From the NCBI RefSeq assembly GCF_004362895.1, contig NZ_SNXI01000008.1, positions 1 through 64,000 on the forward strand: DNA of 64,000 nt, in the 5' to 3' direction. The notes under the pieces were generated by a model that was not told where the DNA came from, did not search any database, and worked only from the letters and a program-made list of their open reading frames with translations. Both the position numbers and the translations under genes were made by a program. The DNA is from Idiomarina aquatica. Lineage in GTDB: Bacteria; Pseudomonadota; Gammaproteobacteria; Enterobacterales; Alteromonadaceae. Shown one piece after another: positions 55,067 through 64,000 of the stretch (the stretch's first letter is position 1; the number at the start of each line of letters is the position of its first letter).

Positions 55067-56122
55067 ATGAGTTCAGCCCAGTCCATGTTTCGCTTTTTGA
55101 TTCAGTCCGTCGGACTGGGGCTTGTTGTGGCAGCAATTGTGGTGCTAATGATGCCGCTTATCTCGCCACAGCAAAATACCTTGAACCCCGATAGCGCTCC
55201 CTTAAGCTTTAATCATGCGGTTGATCGGGCTGCACCCGCCGTCGTCAACATCTACAGCCTGGGCGAGATCGAAGGCTCCTATTATCAACCTCAAACATCA
55301 CGTGTATGGCGCCTGGGGTCAGGTGTCATCATGGATAGTCGCGGCTATATCCTGACGGCGCAACACGTGGTTGATAACGTTGACCAAATATTGGTGGCGC
55401 TGCAGGACGGCCGTCAATACGGGGCGCAATTAATTGGCAGCGATTATTATACCGATCTGGCGGTGTTAAAAATAGAAGCCGATAACCTACCTGTCATACC
55501 AACCGCCGATAAACCTCAGCCACGTGTCGGAGATATTGTATTGGCGATAGGTAACCCCTATAACATTGGCCAAACAATTACCCAGGGTATTATCAGTGCA
55601 ACAGGTGGACGCGTCGGCGTTAGCCGCAGTTCTTATTCCGATTTAATTCAAATGGATGCCGTTATTAACCAGGGCGCATCAGGCGGTGCGTTGGTGAATA
55701 CCGCAGGTGAGCTCATTGGCATTAATAACGCCCGTTTCAATAACGCCTTTGGTGACGGTATCGAAGGCATTTATTTTGCCGTACCATACAGTAATGCCCG
55801 CGAAATTATGCAAACCCTTATCGCCGAAGGTAAGGTCGTTCGGGGCTGGATTGGCATTAGTGTGGACCCCAACTCCAGCGACCAACTTGCGCAGCAAGGT
55901 ATTCAGGTGACTGCCGTTGAACCCGGCAGCCCTGCTGCTGTCGCCGGTATGCGCCAGGGAGATATTATTACTCGTATCGGTGGAAAGCCGGTTCGCTCCG
56001 CGTCAGAAGGTATGCGAGAAGTGGTTAATGCTAAACCGGGTTCAGCCTTAGACATTACGATTTATCGTAACGGCGAGCCACAACAACTCACCGTTACGAC
56101 CGCCGAACCACCGAGTGGCTAG
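55067..56122 (+). CDS. degS: Site-1 regulatory serine protease DegS
   Basis: Inner-membrane-anchored HtrA protease that cuts the anti-sigma factor RseA when unfolded outer membrane proteins bind its PDZ domain, releasing sigma-E. Membrane anchor at about residues 13-32 (QSVGLGLVVAAIVVLMMPLI), catalytic His100 (TAQHVVDN), Asp130 (YTDLAVLK) and Ser205 (NQGASGGAL); one PDZ domain (about 255-345). The residue before the catalytic Ser is Ala instead of the usual Asn. 351 aa. Located next to degQ as in many gammaproteobacteria. Confidence 0.95.
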   Translation: MSSAQSMFRFLIQSVGLGLVVAAIVVLMMPLISPQQNTLNPDSAPLSFNHAVDRAAPAVVNIYSLGEIEGSYYQPQTSRVWRLGSGVIMDSRGYILTAQHVVDNVDQILVALQDGRQYGAQLIGSDYYTDLAVLKIEADNLPVIPTADKPQPRVGDIVLAIGNPYNIGQTITQGIISATGGRVGVSRSSYSDLIQMDAVINQGASGGALVNTAGELIGINNARFNNAFGDGIEGIYFAVPYSNAREIMQTLIAEGKVVRGWIGISVDPNSSDQLAQQGIQVTAVEPGSPAAVAGMRQGDIITRIGGKPVRSASEGMREVVNAKPGSALDITIYRNGEPQQLTVTTAEPPSG

Positions 56123-56134
56123 ACGTACCAGGCG

Positions 56135-57663
<1,529 letters not shown>

Positions 57664-57705
57664 TATATTAACCCTTGTTACTGCAGGCAGTTAGCATTTA
57701 GGACG

Positions 57706-57996
57706 CTAGCTTAACGAAAGCACGCCCTCAACGCCACTGACTGCGGCAATTTGTTGTAACTGTTGGTTGGCACCAACACAGCTGATGCCGCTAAGCCCCT
57801 GTTCTTTAACTAGGTCCAGCAACAGCGCAACCCCGGCCGTATCAACATTAGAGACGTCACTGAGATCGATTTTTGTTACCTTATCAGCACTGATCGCCTG
57901 CCGCCACGTTGTCCAGATGGACGGAATTGTATGCCGCGTTAACGAACCACTGATGGTTAGTACCTGCTGCTCGATGGCAAAGGTAATATCACTCAT
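57706..57996 (-). CDS. mlaB: Phospholipid transport STAS protein MlaB
   Basis: Cytoplasmic STAS-domain subunit that stabilises the MlaFEDB ABC transporter. 96 aa with KIDLSDVSNVDTAGVALLLDLV, the typical Asp-Thr-Ala STAS loop, and a C-terminal GVEGVLSLS. It is 12 bases after mlaC in the mlaFEDCB order. The weakest conserved member of the operon, identified by fold motif plus position. Confidence 0.93.
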   Translation of the reverse strand: MSDITFAIEQQVLTISGSLTRHTIPSIWTTWRQAISADKVTKIDLSDVSNVDTAGVALLLDLVKEQGLSGISCVGANQQLQQIAAVSGVEGVLSLS

Positions 57997-58008
57997 TAGT
58001 TGCCCCTG

Positions 58009-58665
58009 TTAGGCCGGTACATCAACTTCATCATCAAGACGAATCGGTTGCTGCGCTTTGTTATTCAACAACTCTATGGTGTTGTCGATACCGCGCGAGC
58101 GGATCACCGCGTTAATTTCGCTTTGTTTGCTGGAAAGCAGGCTAACACCCTCGACAACTAAGTCATATGCTTTCCAGATCTCGCTATCCGCATCGTAGCG
58201 CACGCGAAAGTTTAACCGAATGGGATCGCGCCCATTTTCGACAACCCGAGTCTCTACGGTAACATCGCGATCGCTGGGCGAAACGTTTTTAGGGTTAACG
58301 AATTCAACCTCGTGTTTGCTCTCGTCATATTGCGTAAAAGCCCGGGCATAGGTTGCAACAATGTAATCTGTAAAAGCTTGGTAAAAAGCCTGACGCTGTT
58401 CATTGCTGGTATCCTTAAAGTAACGTCCAAGTACCTTTTTCGAAGCAAAAATATTATCCACGTAGGGCATCAGCTCGTCTTCTACAATCACTTTAAGGTG
58501 ATCTGGATTTTCATTAATCATATCGCGTTCGTTGGCGATACGTTGAAACGTCTGCTCGGCAACCTTCTCAAGCAGACGATACGGATTATCGTCTTTTATC
58601 AACTCTGCCGACGCCGGGGCCACCAGCATCAATGCACTAATTGCCCAAATCACTAAGGTTTTCAT
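58009..58665 (-). CDS. mlaC: Periplasmic phospholipid carrier MlaC
   Basis: Soluble carrier shuttling phospholipids between MlaA-porin complexes and MlaFEDB. Signal peptide MKTLVIWAISALMLVAPASA; mature domain with NPYRLLEKVAEQTFQRIANE, VLGRYFKDTSNEQRQAFYQAF, LVVEGVSLLSSKQSEINAVI. The start at 58665 (behind AAGGAGTA) gives a normal signal; an upstream TTG would overlap mlaD. 218 aa. Confidence 0.95.
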   Translation of the reverse strand: MKTLVIWAISALMLVAPASAELIKDDNPYRLLEKVAEQTFQRIANERDMINENPDHLKVIVEDELMPYVDNIFASKKVLGRYFKDTSNEQRQAFYQAFTDYIVATYARAFTQYDESKHEVEFVNPKNVSPSDRDVTVETRVVENGRDPIRLNFRVRYDADSEIWKAYDLVVEGVSLLSSKQSEINAVIRSRGIDNTIELLNNKAQQPIRLDDEVDVPA

Positions 58666-58681
58666 GTTACTACTCCTTAAA

Positions 58682-59149
58682 TTAGTCGTTGCCCTGGCTG
58701 AATAAGAATTGGCCAATTAACTGTTCCAACACCAATGCTGACTTAGTATCGCTAATGGTATCGCCGTCTTCCAGCATACCCACGGTGTCATCAATAAAGC
58801 CTGGCTGCAGTCCGAGATATTGCTCACCCAATAAGCCCGAGGTCAAAACCGATAACGAACTGGTCTCTGAAAATTGGCTGTAATCAGCGCTAATTTCCAT
58901 TTCTACTGTGGGTTCATAATATTCCCCAGTTAGCGATATCTGACTGACCCGGCCAACAACAACCCCACCCACCTTTACCGGTGAACGAACTTTTAAACTG
59001 CCGATATTATCGAACTTGGCATACAGCGTATAAGTTTCACCTGCCGTTGCCGCACTGCCGCTGGCAGCGCGCAATGCTATAAATGACAACGCCAGCACAC
59101 CTAGTACGACAAATAAACCGACCCAAATCTGTGTTTTACGTGATTCCAT
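58682..59149 (-). CDS. mlaD: Phospholipid transport MCE protein MlaD
   Basis: MCE-domain subunit forming the periplasmic hexameric ring on MlaE. One N-terminal transmembrane helix (IWVGLFVVLGVLALSFIAL) and a single MCE domain (YTLYAKFDNIGSLKVRSPVKVGGVVVG in part) with LLGEQYLGLQPG. 155 aa, similar to or slightly shorter than E. coli. Between mlaE and mlaC. Confidence 0.96.
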   Translation of the reverse strand: MESRKTQIWVGLFVVLGVLALSFIALRAASGSAATAGETYTLYAKFDNIGSLKVRSPVKVGGVVVGRVSQISLTGEYYEPTVEMEISADYSQFSETSSLSVLTSGLLGEQYLGLQPGFIDDTVGMLEDGDTISDTKSALVLEQLIGQFLFSQGND

Positions 59150-59155
59150 GGTTTT

Positions 59156-59932
59156 CTACCCACCAAACATCAAAGCTGTAAGAATAAAATCAAGACCTAA
59201 AATAGTGAGCGATGCAGTCACTACTGTAGACGTTGTTGCGGCACTGATACCGGCAGAGGTTGGCACCGCGCGATATCCTTTATAAAGAGCAATCCAGGTA
59301 ACAACAAAAGCAAATACGATGGACTTAATTACCCCGTTTAACAGATCGTCATACCAATCGACAGACGACTGCATAACTGACCAGAAGGCACCTTCGTCGA
59401 CTCCCAGCCAGCCTGAGCCAACCAAATAGCCACCGTAAATGCCTACCGCTGAGAATATCAACGCTAACAACGGCATACTGACAAAGCCCGCCCAAAAACG
59501 CGGTGCAACGACGCGCCGTAGCGGATCAACCGCCATCATTTCCAGGCTCGACAACTGCTCAGTTGCTTTCATTAATCCAATTTCGGCTGTAAGCGCAGAA
59601 CCTGCACGTCCCGCAAATAATAGCGCTGTGACAACCGGCCCCAGCTCACGCAACAGCGACAAAGCGACCATGGGCCCCAGCGACTGCTCGGCGCCATAAT
59701 CAACTAAAATGGTGTAACCTTGTAAGCCCAGCACCATGCCGATAAACAGGCCGCTGACAATAATAATTAACAGCGATAATACGCCGACCACATACATTTG
59801 ATGGATAAACAGAGGCAATGACTTACGTGGATTTGGCTTACCAATAAGCGCATTCATCAGCATCGCCAGTGCGTAACCAATTCCGGCAACTTGATCCAAC
59901 GACTTCTTACCCAGACGACGTAGCATTTCCAT
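59156..59932 (-). CDS. mlaE: Phospholipid ABC transporter permease MlaE
   Basis: Membrane permease of the Mla complex. 258 aa with five or six hydrophobic segments and the conserved permease motif [26 protein letters not shown] ([18 protein letters not shown]), [20 protein letters not shown] and the C-terminal [20 protein letters not shown]. Its start shares one base with the mlaF stop. Confidence 0.97.
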   Translation of the reverse strand: MEMLRRLGKKSLDQVAGIGYALAMLMNALIGKPNPRKSLPLFIHQMYVVGVLSLLIIIVSGLFIGMVLGLQGYTILVDYGAEQSLGPMVALSLLRELGPVVTALLFAGRAGSALTAEIGLMKATEQLSSLEMMAVDPLRRVVAPRFWAGFVSMPLLALIFSAVGIYGGYLVGSGWLGVDEGAFWSVMQSSVDWYDDLLNGVIKSIVFAFVVTWIALYKGYRAVPTSAGISAATTSTVVTASLTILGLDFILTALMFGG

Positions 59933-60732
59933 TATTGCGCCCCCTTTAGCAAATCCGTTGCAAAGTCGTCGTCACTGTAATGGAACGCAACCGGTCCATC
60001 GGCTTCACCATGCAAAAACTGTTTAACAATAGCCGTACTGTCGCTTAACAGAGCTTTCGGCTCACCTTCTGCAACCACGCGTTTGTCGGCAATAATATAA
60101 GCGTAGTCTGCAATACTGAGCACTTCATCGACATCGTGTGTTACTACAATCGAGGTTAAGCCAAGTGAGTCATTGAGTGACTTAATTAGTTTGACTATAA
60201 CGCCCATTGAAATAGGGTCCTGCCCGGCAAAAGGTTCGTCATACATAATTAAATCCGGGTCCAACGCAATGGCACGTGCTAACGCCGCCCTTCGCGCCAT
60301 GCCACCGGATAGCTCAGCCGGCATCAGATGACGTGCGCCGCGTAATCCGACGGCTTCCAACTTCATAATGACAATGCTGCGAATGAGCGTTTCAGGCAGG
60401 TTGGTATGCTCTCGAAGCGGAAACGCAACGTTGTCAAAAACACTCATGTCGGTAAACAATGCGCCGCTTTGGAATAACATACTCATGCGCTTGCGCAGTT
60501 CATACAACGGCTTTCGTGACAACGCCGGTACTTCCTCTCCAGCCACCTTTATGCTGCCCGAGGTTGGTTTTAACTGGCCACCGATCAAGCGCAGTAATGT
60601 CGTTTTACCGATGCCACTGGGACCCATCACAGCAACTGTTTTGCCTTTCGGCACAGTTAGTGACAAGCCTTCATATATTGAACGCTCGCCATGGGCAAAA
60701 TGCACATTGTTCAGCTCAACAAAATTGCTCAC
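59932..60732 (-). CDS. mlaF: Phospholipid ABC transporter ATPase MlaF
   Basis: ATPase of the MlaFEDB complex. Walker [18 protein letters not shown]-loop [15 protein letters not shown] signature [17 protein letters not shown], Walker [14 protein letters not shown], His switch [12 protein letters not shown] at 60732 is chosen because AGGA lies upstream and the protein then begins where E. coli MlaF does (266 aa); a 21-codon Lys/Arg-rich extension reaching 60795 is less likely. First gene of the mla operon, 103 bases after the TetR gene. Confidence 0.96.
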   Translation of the reverse strand: MSNFVELNNVHFAHGERSIYEGLSLTVPKGKTVAVMGPSGIGKTTLLRLIGGQLKPTSGSIKVAGEEVPALSRKPLYELRKRMSMLFQSGALFTDMSVFDNVAFPLREHTNLPETLIRSIVIMKLEAVGLRGARHLMPAELSGGMARRAALARAIALDPDLIMYDEPFAGQDPISMGVIVKLIKSLNDSLGLTSIVVTHDVDEVLSIADYAYIIADKRVVAEGEPKALLSDSTAIVKQFLHGEADGPVAFHYSDDDFATDLLKGAQ

Positions 60733-60834
60733 TGTGCTTCCTGTTTTTTGGTTTCTATTAAGCTTACGTAGTTTAGCCTGTAAGCGTCTAATCAATAACT
60801 GTAAAAATGTTGCAAAACGTATCAGTTAATTGAA

Positions 60835-61389
60835 TCAATCGGTGTCACCGATACCATCAACTAGTGCCATTAGTTTTTGCGCAAACTGCTCTCGATCGGC
60901 CTGGCAGTGTTGGCACAATTGTAACTGCTCAAAGAGACGCGCCCCGTGCACTGAAAAGAACAATAATTCCGCCAGCTGCGGATCCGCTGTGGCGTTTTTT
61001 ATCGTCTCAAACGTTTGTCGCACGTGGCTTTGTAACGGCTCAAGTAATTCAGGGTTATTGGCAGCTACGGCTAACATACCGCTACTGAGCTGCGCACACT
61101 CGGCGTCACTGTTTAACGAGGCCAGCAATATGCTTTTTAGTTCTTTACGCGGGTCATCGTTGAGTTGATCACGAAAATGCGCCCGCAACTGGTCAAACTG
61201 CGCCACCATGCGCTCCAGCATAGCCGCCAATAACGCATCTTTGTTGGCAAAGTGATAGAGCAAACCACCCTTACTGATGCCGGTTTCCTGACCTAACGCA
61301 TCAAACGTCAAATGCGCTGCGCCCTGCTCTGCTACCAGCTTTTCTGCTGCGTCGATAATCACATCACGATTACTGGGACGACCTGCCAT
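60835..61389 (-). CDS. TetR/AcrR family transcriptional regulator
   Basis: DNA-binding regulator of 184 aa. N-terminal helix-turn-helix: RDVIIDAAEKLVAEQGAAHLTFDALGQETGISKGGLLYHFANK (described, key part GISKGGLLYHFANKDAL). The C-terminal ligand domain resembles the group found with SKGGLLYHF-type regulators and holds two Cys residues in LCQHCQ. The target is unknown. It lies between mlaF (same strand, downstream) and kdsD (divergent), where E. coli has a calcium/sodium exchanger gene. It may control itself, the mla operon or the kds-lpt operon. Confidence 0.88.
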   Translation of the reverse strand: MAGRPSNRDVIIDAAEKLVAEQGAAHLTFDALGQETGISKGGLLYHFANKDALLAAMLERMVAQFDQLRAHFRDQLNDDPRKELKSILLASLNSDAECAQLSSGMLAVAANNPELLEPLQSHVRQTFETIKNATADPQLAELLFFSVHGARLFEQLQLCQHCQADREQFAQKLMALVDGIGDTD

Positions 61390-61411
61390 ATAATTCAGCC
61401 ACCTTTTATAA

Positions 61412-61447
61412 ACCGTCTGGATGGTATAGTAATTAAAATATGCTATA
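61412..61447. promoter_or_regulatory. Inverted repeats in the tetR-kdsD intergenic region
   Basis: ACCGTCTGGATGGT (61412-61425) is an imperfect palindrome with matching ACC/GGT ends, and TATAG...CTATA (61425-61429, 61443-61447) is a second inverted repeat. Both lie 23-58 bases upstream of the tetR start, between divergent genes, as expected of a TetR-type operator. Binding is not proven. Confidence 0.45.
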
Positions 61448-61545
61448 AAAGCAATAGCCGAAAGCTCACAGAACTGACTTCATGGTAGGCACAGGCAGGT
61501 TAAATAACGTATCATTAAGCTAAGCAACAGAATTAGGAAAAAAGC

Positions 61546-62523
61546 ATGCAGCAAATCACCGAAGATTTTAAAGCGCTGGGTAAAGAAGTGCTTGAAATTG
61601 AACGGCAAGCTATTGACGATCTGCAGCAATATCTCGATGTCAATTTTGACCGTGCCTGTCAGACGTTATTTGATTGCCGCGGGCGCGTTATTGTAATCGG
61701 GATGGGCAAGTCAGGTCATATCGGCGGTAAAATTGCCGCGACCCTGGCCTCCACCGGCACACCCTCATTTTTTGTCCACCCCGGCGAGGCAAGCCACGGC
61801 GATTTGGGCATGGTCACCGAGCATGACGTTGTTATCGCAATATCCAATAGCGGCGAGACTGCTGAGGTATTGAACATTATTCCGGTGATAAAACGCCTGG
61901 GCGTTAAACTGGTGGCCATGACCGGCAATCCTGAGTCAACATTAAGCCGCCTTGCCGACGTTCATGTGTGTATTAAAGTCGAGCAGGAGGCCTGCCCGTT
62001 GGGCTTGGCGCCAACGGCTTCAACCACTGCTACGCTGGTTATGGGTGACGCCTTGGCTGTTGCATTGCTTAAAGCCCGCGGCTTTACCGCAGACGACTTT
62101 GCCTTATCACACCCGGGGGGCTCGCTGGGTAAACGCCTGCTACTACGCTTGCAAGACGTGATGCATACAGGTGAGCGAGTTCCCGTTACGCATAAATCAG
62201 CATTGATTAGCGAAGCCCTGTTAGAAATGTCACGCAAAGGTCTGGGCATGACGGCTATCGTTGACGATAATCAGCGCCTGGCAGGGATTTTTACTGACGG
62301 TGATCTGCGCCGTATTCTGGATAATCGTATTGACGTGCATAGTACCGGTATCAGCGAGGTTATGACCCGCTCCTGCACCACCGCCAATGCCGATATGTTA
62401 GCCGCGCAAGCGTTAAAGCTTATGCAGGACCGTAAAATCAACGGACTCATCATTATTGACGAAGACGGTAAACCGGTCGGCGCGATGAATATGCATGACT
62501 TATTGCAGGCTGGAGTGGTCTAA
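61546..62523 (+). CDS. kdsD: D-arabinose 5-phosphate isomerase KdsD
   Basis: Converts ribulose 5-phosphate to arabinose 5-phosphate for Kdo synthesis. SIS domain with VIGMGKSGHIGGKIAATLAS, FVHPGEASHGDLGMV and ISNSGETAEVL; then two CBS domains (VMHTGERVPVTHKSA and VMTRSCTTANADMLA regions). 325 aa. AGGAAAAAAGC precedes the start. First gene of the kdsD-kdsC-lptC-lptA run. Confidence 0.97.
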   Translation: MQQITEDFKALGKEVLEIERQAIDDLQQYLDVNFDRACQTLFDCRGRVIVIGMGKSGHIGGKIAATLASTGTPSFFVHPGEASHGDLGMVTEHDVVIAISNSGETAEVLNIIPVIKRLGVKLVAMTGNPESTLSRLADVHVCIKVEQEACPLGLAPTASTTATLVMGDALAVALLKARGFTADDFALSHPGGSLGKRLLLRLQDVMHTGERVPVTHKSALISEALLEMSRKGLGMTAIVDDNQRLAGIFTDGDLRRILDNRIDVHSTGISEVMTRSCTTANADMLAAQALKLMQDRKINGLIIIDEDGKPVGAMNMHDLLQAGVV

Positions 62524-63077
62524 TGGAAATGATCAACACCTGGTACGGCGACATTGAGCAATCGTTACTGGATAAGTTCCGCCAGGTACGGTTACTTATT
62601 CTGGACGTCGATGGCGTGTTTTCGGATGGACGTATTTACTTAGGTAACGACGGCGAGGAATTCAAAGCCTTTCATACCCGTGACGGCTTTGGCATGAAAG
62701 CGCTGGCCAATGCCGGCTTCGAGACCGCTGTTATTACCGGTCGCGAGTCATACATTGTGGAACGCCGCATGCAGCATTTAAATGTCGGACATATTTTTCA
62801 GGGCCAGTCGGACAAAACAGTTGCTTACCAGCAGTTGTTACAGCAGCTTTCGCTGCATGACAGTCAGGTCGCTTATGTCGGCGATGATGTTCCTGATTTA
62901 GCATTGATTCAACGCTGCGGCCTGGGTATCGCCGTTAATGACGCACACCCGGCAGTGCAGCAGGGAGCCGATTATATTACCCGTTGTGTCGGTGGTCATG
63001 GCGCAGTGCGAGAGGTTTGTGACCTGTTGCTATTAGCCAACGGCCAATTACGTCAAGCCGAGGGAATTAGTCTGTGA
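62523..63077 (+). CDS. kdsC: Kdo-8-phosphate phosphatase KdsC
   Basis: HAD-family phosphatase releasing Kdo from Kdo 8-phosphate. Catalytic LILDVDGVFSDGRIYLG with the nucleophile Asp, then FHTRDGFGMKAL, VITGRES and VGDDVPDLALI with the metal-binding Asp pair; C1-type HAD without a large cap. 184 aa. The start shares one base with the kdsD stop; an ATG two codons on (62529) is also possible. Confidence 0.97.
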   Translation: MEMINTWYGDIEQSLLDKFRQVRLLILDVDGVFSDGRIYLGNDGEEFKAFHTRDGFGMKALANAGFETAVITGRESYIVERRMQHLNVGHIFQGQSDKTVAYQQLLQQLSLHDSQVAYVGDDVPDLALIQRCGLGIAVNDAHPAVQQGADYITRCVGGHGAVREVCDLLLLANGQLRQAEGISL

Positions 63078-63634
63078 ACAGACGTGTCGCGCTAATCTTA
63101 CTGCTACTTTTTGGTGCCGGGGTACTATTGGTCTGGCGCCCATTTAGCAGTGGCGACGGTGACGGCAGTGAACGGCGCTCACAAGTCATGCAACCCGATT
63201 TTACCGCACGTGGATTGCAGACACGTTTATTTGAGTCAGGCGGTGACTTAGCGCACCAGCTAGATGCCGAAGGCATGGCTCACTACATCCAAATTGGTTT
63301 GACCGAGCTGACTCAGCCCACCTACACGGTTTACACCCAGGATGACTTAGCCACATGGCAGATCAGCGCCGAGCAAGGTACATTTTATGACGACCAAACG
63401 CTGATTCTGGAACGCGGAGTTGAAATCAACTCGCTACAGCCTGATACTGCAATACAAAGGGTAATTACAGAATACCTGGTTATCGATATGGCAGCTGAAA
63501 GTATGCGTACCGACTATCCAGTAACGTTATTTGGTCCGCAATTAACTATCCGTGGAGATGGTTTAAAAGCTGACCTATATGCTGAAAAGATGGAGTTAAA
63601 TCGACATGTTAAGACCGTATTTGAGCCTCGTTAG
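63074..63634 (+). CDS. lptC: LPS export protein LptC
   Basis: Bitopic inner-membrane protein passing LPS from LptBFG to LptA. N-terminal transmembrane segment (VALILLLLFGAGVLLVW) and a periplasmic beta-jellyroll (residues about 45-180; LFESGGDLAHQLDAEGMAHY, WQISAEQGTFYDDQTLILE in part). Start is GTG at 63074, overlapping the kdsC stop as GTGA. 186 aa. Overlaps the lptA start by 29 bases. Confidence 0.93.
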   Translation: MNRRVALILLLLFGAGVLLVWRPFSSGDGDGSERRSQVMQPDFTARGLQTRLFESGGDLAHQLDAEGMAHYIQIGLTELTQPTYTVYTQDDLATWQISAEQGTFYDDQTLILERGVEINSLQPDTAIQRVITEYLVIDMAAESMRTDYPVTLFGPQLTIRGDGLKADLYAEKMELNRHVKTVFEPR

Positions 63635-64000
63635 CGGCCTTGTTGTGCTGTTCAGTAGCGCCGTATTTGCACAGGGCGAAGCGGACTTTTCTAAAGCGAT
63701 TGAGCTGACAGCCGGCCATGAAGAGCTGGATATCAAAAACAATAAGTTGTTGCTAACCGATAACGTAACGGTAACCCAGGGGTCGCTCGTCATAAAAGCC
63801 GACCGCCTTGAAGCGCTGCGTAATAACGAGCAGCAAGCCGATACCTTCATTGCCGAAGGAAATCCTGCAACTTATACCCAGCAACTAGAAGACGGGTCAA
63901 CCATCAGCGCTCAAGCACAACGTATTACCTACTATCAGGCGCGCGAAGTGCTTGAACTCGTGGGTGATGCGCAAGTATCCCAGGGTGCCAGCCGCTCTAG
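63606..64000 (+). CDS. lptA: LPS transport periplasmic protein LptA (3' end outside window)
   Basis: Periplasmic bridge protein of LPS export. ATG at 63606 begins a signal peptide (LRPYLSLVSGLVVLFSSAVFA) followed by the OstA-like domain: AIELTAGHEELDIKNNKLLL, TDNVTVTQGSLVIKADRLEA, FIAEGNPATYTQQ, AQRITYYQAREVLELVGDAQ. About 131 codons are present and the frame is open at the window edge, so the gene is incomplete here. It overlaps the lptC end by 29 bases. lptB is expected next. Confidence 0.93.
   Translation, partial: MLRPYLSLVSGLVVLFSSAVFAQGEADFSKAIELTAGHEELDIKNNKLLLTDNVTVTQGSLVIKADRLEALRNNEQQADTFIAEGNPATYTQQLEDGSTISAQAQRITYYQAREVLELVGDAQVSQGASRS

Noticed and set aside
55679-55690. DegS active site Ala before Ser as sign of an inactive protease
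   Set aside because: The catalytic Ser205, His100 and Asp130 are all present and the oxyanion Gly residues are kept; a single Asn-to-Ala change is not enough to call it inactive.

Overview
The window is chromosomal DNA of a free-living gammaproteobacterium. Protein sequences and gene order point to the Alteromonadales, most likely Idiomarina or a close relative (inference: gene order like that of E. coli, a DciA-family gene and an M23 peptidase gene beside secA instead of secM, and a petABC / sspAB / rpsI-rplM neighbourhood). It is mostly core genome and densely packed, with many 1-4 bp start/stop overlaps. I see no tRNA, rRNA, CRISPR array, prophage or insertion sequence.

Layout. 1-1.7 kb: a copper/silver-efflux remnant (cusB interrupted by a frameshift) and a small Cys/His/Met-rich exported protein. 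1.7-4.1 kb: an M13 metallopeptidase lipoprotein and an encapsulated-ferritin-like protein without a shell gene. 4.2-12.6 kb: lpdA, aceF, aceE, pdhR, ampE and ampD on the minus strand, with a clear PdhR operator. 12.7-19 kb (plus): nadC, a type IV pilus set (pilA, pilB, pilC, pilD), coaE, zapD, yacG. 19-23.6 kb: mutT, secA, an M23 peptidase and divergent dciA. 23.7-41.5 kb: the complete division and cell wall (dcw) cluster, from mraZ at the high-coordinate end to lpxC, all on the minus strand, with an MraZ operator of three GTGG repeats. 41.7-42.0 kb: RNase P RNA with its own promoter.

42-46.4 kb: rsmI diverges from lpoA, yraN, diaA, dolP (envelope and replication timing). 46.4-50.1 kb: sspB, sspA and the cytochrome bc1 operon petABC. 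50.1-50.8 kb: the only long gene-free gap. It holds two large cruciform repeats whose cores form paired hairpins with AYGGAY-type loops, plus a REP-like hairpin and the rpsI terminator. 50.8-53 kb: rpsI, rplM and zapE. 53-56.1 kb: zapG, degQ (behind a sigma-E-like promoter) and degS. 56.1-60.7 kb: murA, ibaG and the mla phospholipid transport operon. 60.8-64 kb: a TetR regulator diverging from kdsD, kdsC, lptC and lptA (cut by the window end).

Together the genes cover peptidoglycan precursor synthesis and division, outer membrane assembly and lipid balance (lpxC, kds, lpt, mla), envelope proteolysis, and central carbon and respiratory metabolism. The least explained material is the paired repeat elements at 50.29-50.71 kb, the orphan encapsulated-ferritin homologue, and the broken metal-efflux adaptor gene.
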